Assembly (NCBI GenBank): GCA_035578155.1
Contig: JAPWDM010000005.1
Span: 14,598,832-14,662,831, forward strand
Origin: Brachynemurus nebulosus
Taxonomy: Eukaryota > Arthropoda > Insecta > Neuroptera > Myrmeleontidae
Length of the DNA: 64,000 nucleotides
Reading direction: 5' to 3'
In this document: positions 37,412 through 48,469 of the stretch, piece by piece
Layout of the letters: every line of letters begins with the position of its first letter
Position numbering within the stretch: the stretch's first letter is position 1
Translations under genes and position numbers: made by a program
The notes under the pieces: generated by a model
What the model saw: the letters and a program-made list of their open reading frames with translations, nothing else
Told to the model about the DNA's origin: nothing
The model's database searches: none

Positions 37412-38181
37412 CAGCCCCGGATTTACGATTTTTTAGAACCGGGGCAGAAACTTGAAAATGACGCCCCCCTTCTCCAACGTTTGACATAAATTGTCAAAAA
37501 AACTCATAAGTATATAAGTCCTTTATAAAACTTCAATTTTTCCCGTTGCGGCAATGATAAAAATTAAGGATTTTGTAAAGGATTAATATAGGTACAAGTT
37601 GATTTTTTATTTTAATAAATCTACTCCGAAAGCACTTACAAACTGTGCAAATTTCAAATTTTTATCACCAGCCCATCAGAAATACAGGAGCTCAAAATTC
37701 TAAAATTTGGAAAAAAGTCAATTTTCGGAAGTTTTTAAAATTAAAGGATACAAGTTTCACCATTGAAATAGTGTCATTTGTTTCATAATGGGTAGTTGTA
37801 CCCGTATAGCTATTCTCATAGAAAATACTAAGCGAGGTTTAAAACATTCCTTCTATAAGAAAAAAAATGTTCAATAAGTGAATTTTGCTAAATTTTGGTA
37901 TCCAACTTTAGGTAAAGTTTTCTTATGGAAGGGACGAACATAGGTTAAATATGAACATCACTTAAAGAGACATTTATTACGTTTAAATTGTTCACAAAAC
38001 TTCAAATATAATAGAAACAACCGGAAGAATATTAATTTTTTCTAAAATGGTCGAGCAACCAACTTTTCTTTTAGACATTTAGACCATTTGATATAGACCG
38101 ACCTAGTATGATTTTGGCGCTCCCTGAAACTGACGCCCGGGGCAGGGGCCCCGGTTTGCCCCCCCCTTAGATCCGGGCCTG
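37412..38181. mobile_element. hAT-like element, CAG-CCCGGAT ends
   Basis: Terminal repeats CAGCCCCGGATTTA and, read inward from the right, CAGGCCCGGATCTA. The right end is followed inward by a C-run and 'ccccggtttgcc'; the left has 'gaaccggggcag'. Exact 8-bp duplication AAATAGGC at 37404-37411 and 38182-38189. No transposase frame remains. Confidence 0.9.
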
Positions 38182-38189
38182 AAATAGGC

Positions 38190-39389
38190 TATTTGACGAT
38201 ATCAACAAAAAAGCATAAAATATATATGGAACGTAAGCTTAAGTTGTAGGGATAGATAAAAAATGCATTTTATTTTAAAATAATCAGAAATATCTTTTAT
38301 TTTATTAAATTAAATTAATTATTTTTAACCTATTTTTTACCTAGTCGCAAACGCCAATCACGAAGTAGACGGCGTGTGACGTCATTAAACTCAAGCAACA
38401 TATGTTGACATATCCATTGTGTAAAATATTACTTTTAAATAAAATGATTTTTTGAGTTTATTGGTGCCAAATCTATTTATTCCGAAGCTAAAACAAATCC
38501 TCAATTTACAAACGTTAATTACTTATTCTTTTCAAGCTAGAATACCTCAAAAAACGTCAATTTTGTCACTGAGTGACAGATTGACTTTTTCACTTATCAT
38601 CAAAAATAAAAAGCATTTCTAATAATCTTAGGTTAATGAAATTCGACAGAGTTGTAGAAGCACTAAGCAGCACTGGTAATAAAGTATTTTACTCATATTT
38701 TCAAAAAATCAATTATATTTAGGATACATAATTTTTAGCTTTTGCTTCGTGTTAAGTACAATGACGTCATTCATCTCATTTGACAGCTGGTAAAAATTTG
38801 ATACCGTTTTAGCGGCTAATTTTAAATCCAAATGTTTTTATGGTTATAATTCTCAAGATGTAAGGTATTTTTAAGAAAAAACATTTCTTATGGGTTTATA
38901 ATAAAGCAATAAATAGGGCTCGGGACATTTCTGAAATTAATCAAATAGCCTATTGCTACCATTTTTTTAAGTCTTACATTTTGCCATCTGGTGACGAACA
39001 AAAAAAACTACTAGTAGTAGCCTAAATAGTTAACTACACCTCCATCTGATTTCCAAATACGTTAATATTGACAATTTTGATTAATTAGATTGAAATTAAT
39101 TAATATTGATTTAAATTGTCATTTTTTTGAACTTATTACAAAAATATTATCTCTAAGACACTCGCCACAGGGCTATACGAAGCCGCGACCTCATAAGTAA
39201 ATTGGGGGTCTATATTTTAGTAAGTCTATATTTTAGTTAAATGTTACAAAACTTCTCCAATATGTGACTTTTTTTAACACTCTGCGTTCATTTTCAAAAG
39301 TAGTTCAAGCGTCATAATGCATTGAGTTTAGTATGAACAGACTTTTTGAACGGAAAATCGATTCAATTCAATTTGTCAGAAATTTTTAA
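38190..39389. other. Intergenic stretch downstream of SCO1
   Basis: AT-rich, no coding exon or bounded repeat recognised. The 3' untranslated region of SCO1 (minus strand) should begin at 39389. Confidence 0.5.
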
Positions 39390-39781
39390 TTAAAACCAAC
39401 TATTACTGTGCAACTGATCGTATTTCGCAACATTAAATATTATTGAATCATAAATCTCTTTGGCATTACGATTTTGTCCGTAATAATCAACAAATTCACC
39501 ATCAGGATTTACTAAATATATAATAATTGTATGATCCACAATGTAATCGTTATCGTCATCACGGGGTCCGGCACTGAAGTAGACCCGATATGATTTACAC
39601 GCTTGACGCACTTGTTCCTCGGTACCGGTTAAACCAATTAAACGATTACTAAATTCCTTTACGTACTTGCCAACAATTTCTGGTTTATCTCTTGCAGGGT
39701 CCACCGAAATGAATAACGGTTGCAAATCGACTTTATGTTCTTTATCATTATCTACAAAAAAATAAATAAATAAATAAATAA

Positions 39782-39829
<48 letters not shown>

Positions 39830-41604
39830 CAAGGTAATATTAATAAAAAATATGTTTCAAATTCTACCCTCCTTAGTCCAATAAAATTATGTTGGGAATC
39901 GTAAAACTTAGATACGCGAACTGGTGATTAAAAAAGTAACTACCTACTCGTATTACTAGTAGGCAAGATACCTAAATAATGCATAACACTATGCATACTA
40001 ATACAGTGAAAATAAAATTACTAAAGTAAATTTAATTTAGAAAAATAAATTTGCAGGTCAAATTATTTTGTGAAATTTTACAGTTGATAATTATGTAAAT
40101 TATTTAATTTTATCTAAGTTTCACTGACTTTTTTAACATTTTTAACGATGGCAGTGGAATTTTAACTGTCATTAAATTTTTTTTATTTAAAGCTTGTCAT
40201 CAGTTATTTTTGATATTTCCTTGTAATTTTAGTGTGTTTTGTGATCTGTAAAATATTTCTGATATGTATTTAATTATTATGGTGGCTTAAAATGTCTGGT
40301 GATAACTCCTGTGCTGCTAAATTTTGTTTAAATCATTCAAAACAAAATTTCAATTTATGTTTTTTCTGAGTGCCGTTTGATGCAAATTTGTAAGTATTAT
40401 TATAATTTGAATGCTTATGTAAAAATACGTTAAATAATAAATAATTATTAATATTTTATAATAATTCAGTTAATATTTTCGATTTCGACAGTGGTTGGTG
40501 CTAATAGGTCGTGACGATCTAAATTCTCGTGTTGAATACTGTCATCAGTTTCGCGTTTGCTCAATTCATTTTGAAGAAAGTTGCTTTTAGTTGTTCATAT
40601 AATTTAACATGGCCATTATCAACCTTCAATCTCACATGTACAAACACATACAATCACATAAGTAAAAAAGGACATACATAATTGTTTGTACTTATATCAA
40701 AAAAGGATAGAAAGTGCGTTTCGCTACTGCCTATGGTAATAATCTTTTATTTATACTGTGCCACAACGATACCCACTTGCCTAGGCCATCTATAATGAGT
40801 ACTTCCATCTACGAATACGATACGTGCGTTACTATTGATACAACCAATTCATATGTACCGATGGATACGAACATATTAGCAATACGAATGATGCGAGTAA
40901 CGAAATATATTTGAGAGTAACGATTCGGTACTTCGAACTTGTCAATGTACCCGTTACTCAGTAACGAATACATACGGTTTGCAACAGCACTAGTCGGTGG
41001 CAAAGTTTGAGCGTGTGGACGGACCTTAAGAGATTAGTAAAATACCTATTAAATTGACCACAGTCGCTAATTTCTCCAATTCTTCGGGACAAATATCCGG
41101 ACAATGAGTAAATCCAAAATATATTAAAAGCCATTTTCCAAAAAAATCTTCACTCTTTCGTAAATTTCCTTCTGAGTCGACTAGTTCAAAACGACCTCCT
41201 ATTGCAGCTTTTCCTAACATACGTTTGCGTTCCTTTGCAATCGCTAAAAGTTAAATATTTAAGTAAATTAGTTATACGAAACATTAAAATAAATTAATAA
41301 AATACCTAATTCTTTCTCTTTTTTAACATGTAACATAAATGCTAATAATCCACCGCCAATAAGAGCTGTTACTCCTAAACTCTTCCACGTTACCGGTCCA
41401 CCTTTACCCACTTTCGTATCTTTTGGTGGTATTTTTGACGATGATTCAACAAATCGAATTATTTGATTGATCTATAAAAAAATAATAATTCTAGTATTTT
41501 ATATACCTACGCAGAAATGTACAAAAATAATTGCACAGATCATTGCATACCTTTTTGTGATTGCGTAAATTCAACAGTCTGTTAATTTTTAAAATTTGTG
41601 ACAT
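39390..41604 (-). CDS. scox: SCO1/SCO2 copper chaperone for cytochrome c oxidase (complete, 4 exons)
   Basis: Mitochondrial inner-membrane protein that delivers copper to the CuA site of cytochrome c oxidase subunit 2. Exons (minus strand): 41604-41551, 41471-41306, 41243-41046, 39751-39390, with GT-AG borders and matching phases (0, 1, 1), giving 259 residues. The start is the only ATG in frame in exon 1 ([18 protein letters not shown]), a basic, matrix-targeting-like N-terminus. A membrane helix follows at about residues 48-67 (after KGGPVTW). The thioredoxin-like SCO domain shows the copper-binding CPDIC (Cys121, Cys125) after [16 protein letters not shown], and the third ligand His213 in IVDHT. 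Length and motifs are normal for the family. I cannot tell SCO1 from SCO2 by sequence; insects usually have one gene (scox in Drosophila). The third intron holds a microsatellite and a THAP-like remnant. Confidence 0.95.
39752..39830. repeat. (AAAT)n/(AAT)n microsatellite in a SCO1 intron
   Basis: Five AAAT-type units followed by about 17 AAT/TAA units directly next to the acceptor side of the last SCO1 exon. Length variation here could affect the polypyrimidine tract, which is short on the minus strand. Confidence 0.95.
40292..40590 (+). pseudogene. THAP-domain gene fragment, decayed, antisense in a SCO1 intron
   Basis: A first segment from ATG 40292 reads [22 protein letters not shown], then an in-frame TGA (40367-40369), then VPFDANL up to a GTAAGT-type donor at 40390. 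After a short AT-rich gap a second segment from a CGACAG acceptor (40492) reads [14 protein letters not shown], then [13 protein letters not shown], then TAG. Together these show the C-x4-C ... W ... C-x2-H zinc pattern of THAP domains (DNA binding, found in P-element-type transposases and many animal proteins). The stop codon and the phase clash at the apparent splice join indicate a remnant. The rest of the parent gene was not seen. Read-through or recoding cannot be excluded but is unlikely. Confidence 0.6.
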
Positions 41605-44261
41605 TTTTAAATAATTTATATATTTAAATTAATCAATATATATTGTTAATATAATTAATGTATAAATTTCTTATCGATAAATCAACTTTTGCTGCCTTAA
41701 ATGATTAACTTTGTAAGAATGACATCATTCAAAAATATAAAATCTTCAATAAAATGATATTTCTACTACTATTAAAAATTAAATAACATTTTCAAAATAA
41801 ATATTATAATCGATTAATTTTTTAAAAATTTTTTTGTGTAACAGATTTGTAAATCATTCTATTTAAAAAGAAAAAAAATCTTAACTTTTCATGTACACAA
41901 GCACAAAAATTACAAATTTTTGAACTTGAGTAGCGATGTGGTGGGGCTGGAATATGTGTACGATGTGTACCATGTGTACACAGAATACAGAAACAAGCCC
42001 TAAGCGTATATGTAAAGAAAAGTGGACAAGCAGTGTGTCAGATACCGCTTAAGGCATTTAGTCGGTCGGTGTTGGTCACCGAATGCACGACAATTGTTAT
42101 ATATTGTTAAGACCATTATTGCTAGAACTGCACGTTGCTTTGTCCCATATGCGTGTTACGTAGTTGTGTGTGTGACCATTGACACACATTCAAACATCAA
42201 ACCAACACCACTATAAACAGTGTGTACCTACACAACATAGTGGTGGGAAGTGGAGGGGATTCTTTTATCTACACTGGTATCACTAGTACAGAGAGAGCAA
42301 GTTGGTTTCTCAATTATTTTGTGGAAACAACGTACATAATACATATAAAAATCTGTGGACAGTAGGAAGCCGATCGAGTCCATCTCACTGCTTAACTGTT
42401 AGCTAATCATTCTTTCGATAGCGGTGACTGAATGAGCGTCAGTAGGGAATTTATGCATGTTTTTTTAGAAAAATGTGAAATATTTTTTAAAATATTCTAT
42501 ACATGTCGCAAATTCTTATGACAGTTCTTTTTGTTTGATTAATTTTAGTTTTCATAACGTAATTAATGTAAATTATCTACCTTAAATAAAAATTTGGTCA
42601 AAATCGTACATTTGAGCAATGCCTATTGGTTGTTACACTTGTGACGTATAATGTAAGTAAAACACCAAATATGCTGGATACACATACTGAATGAAAAATG
42701 CACTAAAGGTATACTTTGTCACTAATACGAAAACATATATCAAGTAGAATAAAAATTAATTTTTAAATATTTAAAAATATTTTAACTTGTCAGAATAAAT
42801 ATGAATATTTTTAAAATTTATTTAGGTAACTAGGAAAATATTAAATATTGATATTTTTAAAAAACATTGAGGAAACAATCGACTAGAGAGAATGCTGTAT
42901 ATTACAATTACATTAAGAAATTTAAGCTAAAAAATTGATTGATGTGATTACTTTAATGGCGGTCAAACCATTAATTTAATTGTTTATCTAATATTTATGT
43001 ATAAACAAGTCTCCGTGGTTACAAGTTGGGTCTAATAAATTAGAGTCATACTTCATAATTTACTGCCTGTGGTATCTCTAGGACACATATATTAATATAT
43101 GTTTGATTTAGTATTCAGTGTTAAAAAAGGAGTTGCTTTGAAAAAAATAAAAGAAAAATATTTATTGATTTTAATTTTTGAAAAAGTTTATAAAAGACAT
43201 TAAAAAAATTAAAATACTGACAGATGTGGAAAGTGGAAAATAATAAACGATTAGATTTTTGATATTATCCGAAGCAGTGCCATCTACAGAACGAATTTAT
43301 TATATAACAATGCTGCTGGCCTGGGTGGTAATAGCCTTCTTATTTGAATATTTACAAATGACGTCAACGCGCCAAAAGGTGTTGTTTAAATAATGATAAT
43401 GTAAAATTAAAAATCATTTTTTTATTTTTCTGAAATAAAGGTGAAAATTGTACTCACAATATATTTTTGTGATTTTTTAAAAGCATTATTAGTTACACTG
43501 CTTGTTGTTCTCTCCGCAATACGTATATATGTAGCTGTATGTGTGACCACTCACAGAGATGCAAACATCAAACATATAAATACAACTACAAACAGCGTGT
43601 ACATAGTGGACGGAGGTGGTAGGAATTTTTTGTCCACGCTGGTATCGCTAGTACAGAAATATAAGTTTCTGTATTCTGTGTATGTGTAATTATACACATT
43701 CTAATGGAGTGTGCTACAGTTATTCAGTAAAGTTGACCCCAAAATCATTCACATATCGTGACTGTTTAGGAAATAATCCATTCAAATTAAAATTACAAAA
43801 CAAATTTATTTTTTCCTCTATGTATTCTGATAAAATACATAATTTTATTTATGTAGTCATAATATGAGTCATAGTTCCTATGGTTCCTATTTTTTCTCAT
43901 GATTCATACGTTGGTAATAGTACGGTTGGTAACGTTGTTTACACATACATATTTTGTTACGTTTTATATCACGTGGTATTTATTTCTGTGGTAAATAAAA
44001 GTTTACGTTTTATTTTTCACTATTAAAAAATAATGTATATTTAAGTTTTATCAGTCAATTTGTTCTATATTAATATGTATTACGTTTTGAAAATGAGTTT
44101 TTGAAGTTCTAATTCGTAAGAGAATATTAGTATATTTAATTTAATTTATTCGTTTGATAGTAAACGAAAACTGATTTTTGTTCGCTGGTTTTGACAAACA
44201 ATAATATTTTTATAAAACTGTTGGTGTTGGTACATAAACTGTTTTGAAAGACAGTATCAAG
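41605..44261. other. Divergent intergenic region between SCO1 and NELF-A
   Basis: About 2.66 kb separate the two divergent start codons. Family F repeat fragments occupy about 41990-42330 and 43490-43690 (shared 'gtgtgtgaccattgacacacattcaaacatcaa' and 'gaccactcacagagatgcaaacatcaaa' types). The two promoters are therefore probably independent. No other gene is seen. Confidence 0.55.
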
Positions 44262-47200
44262 ATGGCTAATGTACGTGATAGTGATACATCATTGTGGCTG
44301 CATAATAAACTTGGAACATCGAACGATTCTTGGACTGGTGGTTCAATATGTTCACAATTAAATGCCGAAGTGTTACGGAATATCAAAGACTGTTTTCCAG
44401 ATCTACAGACTCAAGTCAAATTGAAATTACTTCTAAGCTTTTTCCACATCCCGCGCAGAAATGTAGAAGAGGTACAAAATAATTAAAATTAAGAATAATA
44501 TTCGTGTTAGTGGTAAAATTATGTGAAAAAATTTCGTTTATTTTCATTAAAATATGGTATTTTTTTGTAATTTATCTGTTTAATTGAATAAATATTAAAT
44601 AACTTTTTAGTTGTTTATAATTTCGTAAGTGTGTTACATTTACAAGTTTTGTTTATTATCTATGAAAAGCGCGTAAAATTATAGGAATTAATTTTAATCA
44701 TTATAATTATGTAATTTTTAATGTATTTTATTGAGTGATATAATATTTTATTTTCAATTTATTTCTTTAATAGTGGCGTGTGGAATTAGAAGAAATTATA
44801 GAAGTAGCTGGCTTAGATTCCGAATTATGGGTTTCGATGTTGGCTGAAGCTATGAAAACGTTTCCAGCAACTGGTTCTCTCAATACAGAAATTACAGATG
44901 CAGATGAAACAAGACCTATTTTTTCGGATTTAGTGAACGAATTGAGGAAATTAGTTAAAAGGCAGTCAGAAGCTAGTTTATTGCCTTTAGAATGTCATTA
45001 TTTAAATAAAGCAGCTTTAATTTCAGTTGTAAGTTATTAGTTATAATATTTTTTTACTTTTCATAAATAAATTACCAAAAAATTCAGATTTAAGTTTTTT
45101 TGACCATTTAAGGGGCTATATGCACTTAAATTGTGGAAATAGAACAGATTTCACTATTTTTTAATACTTCGAAATATTAATGCGATCGCACTGTCTGTCG
45201 TTCTTGCGCTGACATTTTGCACTTGACTCGTTTTTTTTTATTATTAGGTAGGCGAACAACCAGCGGCTGTAAAACATTTTAATATTAAGAAAAAACCAAA
45301 GTCTGTATATTTGCGAGCAGAACTTCTACAGAAAGCTGCGGATGCTGCATCGAATGCTAAAAAGTCTTCCGCTCCAGTAATTCCAATTCGTTCTCGGGGC
45401 ATGCCTAGAAAAATGACAGATACAAGTATGTAATTTTATATTTAAGATAGTTCTGTTGGCACAAGTCGCCATTATAATTATGTTTGTACGATACATTGTT
45501 TTGAAAGCTATTCAAAACTACTAGTACCAGCATTATTAACCCTATAGAATCATACGTACTCGTCAAATTGACGACCAAACTTCTCTACCTGCTTCAGTAC
45601 TACAACTTGCAGTTGCCTGCCTGCTCTGAAACTTCTGTTATCTAATTTATTTGTTATGATAACACAGAAGACGTATCAATTTTGTTGATAGTTGCTGTCG
45701 TTTTATTTATATTAAAATAGAGTGCGTCAATTTGATGACGATGTATGATTAACGTATGTTTTTTTAAAGATTTTGTACCTTACATATAAAAGTTTTCCTA
45801 ATTTTTCTGAAATTTATTAAAGATATAGATGTTATAATTAATTTATTCAATGATAATGATAATGTGAAAGATGATTACAGCTGTTTGATTTATAGAGGCG
45901 ACATAATACTGAAGTTTTAATATATTGAATGGAAAACTAAAGAATGGATTTCAAGTGACTTGATAGAAGATTAACAATTTATTTTATGGAAAATATTTTA
46001 ATTTTTATTATTTTTTAAGATCTTATTCGAAAAATTACTAACAAATTTTAGAAAATTTACAAATATGCCCAATCAGGAAATAACTACATATCTACGGGAA
46101 TATTTGTGACCGAGAAATTTCACATTCTGTAAAGTCACACATGTCCACCGACTCATAATAGTTCATAAATTAATTATATGAAAGACATGTCTTATGATAC
46201 AATTGATGTATTTACCTATTTTTTAATTTTTATAATAAAAATATGCTTTGATAAAAAGATAAATGCAATTTTTTAAAATATTTTGTTCACTTTTGTAGTA
46301 TTGTTATGTAAAAAAAGGTGTTTTTTGCAAATAAACTCTAAAATTCTCCGTAAAAAGTCCATTCGTCAAATTGACGACGATGTATGATTAACGTTTCTCG
46401 TAGACTAACGTATGATTCTAGCGTTAATAATACTGATGTTAATCATATAGGCTCACTACTTTGTCTACTTGCATGTATCAATAGAACCATCTGAAAGAAA
46501 TATAATATTAATTACTAAAAATCACCCCTTTTTTTATAGCACCCTTAAAAGGAATTCCAAGTAGAGTTCCCATGTCAGGCTTTCGTAGTTCAGGATTGGC
46601 GAGTGCTTCAATGGGTGGTCGACCCCCGTTATCACGACCGGCTGGTCGCAAAGATGGTGGAATCAAATTATTGGATATAACTGAACAACCACTGGGATAT
46701 GCAGCAGCGAAAAAAAGGAGGAAAATGCAAGAAGTTGAAGATGCCAAGAAAAGTACAGAAAATCAACCAGCACCCATTCTTAGTCCGGGTGGTTCGAATC
46801 CGGCACCATCTGCAACACCCGATTACGCCGTTGGTCTTACCGCAACACCAACTTATGCCCCAAGTACACCACAGCCCCCAAGAGAAGCAGGTAAAATTAT
46901 AATTGTATCGAAAATTTTTTGGTACACATTGTACAATGTACAATAATAGATCGGCTTGATTAAATTTATGATTTGACTCCCGTTTTAAAATTTATGATAC
47001 TTCAATAACATCGTTATTTGTCAAATTTTTAACCCTCGTGTATTTAGTATCAGAAAAATGTCTGTCACACATTCACCAAGTGCGTGTAGCACACACAAAT
47101 GTTTTTCCAATACAGCTAAACCTTTTTTTGTGTGGTGGATAGAGACCGCATAAAAAAATCGCACAAAAAAATATATTCAAAAATTTCATAAATAGTTATA

Positions 47201-48398
47201 CATAATATAAAAAGTATAGTTTGGTCAGATTGTAAAAAAAAACTTTTTTTGCAGTGTATCGGGACCGCTTAAAAAAAGTTTCATTGAAAATACATAACTC
47301 AAAACCTCACAATTTCCTTAGAAGTTGCTTTTCTAAAAAAGATAAAGTATTAATTTACACATGAGAACGTTTTACTTCATTTTTATAATATTATGAAAAT
47401 TCTGAAAAATACATCTGTAAAAAAAACTTAATACAGTCGACTCTCGTTAATTCGAAACTCGAGGAACTCTTAAAATATTATGAATTATCGAGTGTTTGAT
47501 ATATCGAATGATTCAAAATCAATCAAAATATACACTGTATTCAAAATCAATCAAAATGTATTTACAATCTTTCTGTCTCTTTCTCTCTGCAACTTTGAAT
47601 TGTCGTTTTGTTACGTGGCAATGATTTTTTCGTTCGAATTATCAAGTGCAAAAAAATGTATTGATTTGGTTCGAAATATAAAGAGATTTTGTAGGGAACT
47701 CGTGATAACTTTGAATTATCGCAGGTTTAAATTAACGAGAGTCGACTGTAATGCAATAATTTATATTCTTATGCAATGTATTGATTAAATTTTTAAAATA
47801 CCCCTGTCGCAGCATTCTGCATAATATAACGAATTTTCGTTTATAAAAATTAGTTTTTCTTGGAAACTAGTTGACATAGAATAATAGTTTATGAACCTTT
47901 TTTATGTAATTTTTTCTCCCCTTTCTAATGGTGTAAAAAAATTTCACAACAATTTTTGAATGACGGGAAATTTTGGCAAAAAAATAATTTTTTTCACAAA
48001 AAATATGTACCCCCAAAAACTATGTTCCGGGCATGGAACGTGTCTGGTTCACGAACTTGTCCAACGGTTTGGAACTTCCAACATTTTCACCAAATTTTGT
48101 AAAAGTAGAACATTTCGTTCGAGAGTTATCGTGCGGACACACACACACACACACATATATATTTAACCAGACACGTTCAATGCCCGGAACATAGTTTTTG
48201 GGGTACATATTTTTTGTGAAAGAAAATTAGTTTTTTGCCAAAATTTCCCCTCATTCAAAAATTGTTGTGAAATTTTTTTACACCATTGGAAAGAGGAGAA
48301 AAAATTACATAAAAAAGGTCTTTAAACTATTATTCTATGTCAACTAGTTTCCAAGAAAAACAATTTTTATAAACGAAAATTTGCTGTTATGCAGAATG

Positions 48399-48469
<71 letters not shown>

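Noticed and set aside
46782..46805. tRNA-like B box (GGTTCGAATCC) flanked by complementary CCGG arms
   Set aside because: It lies in frame inside NELF-A exon 4 (coding PGGSNPAPS), and there is no A box, anticodon arm or acceptor stem around it.
47480..47788. 102-codon frame as a possible transposase
   Set aside because: It overlaps the short pogo-like MITE and has no helix-turn-helix or DDE-type pattern.
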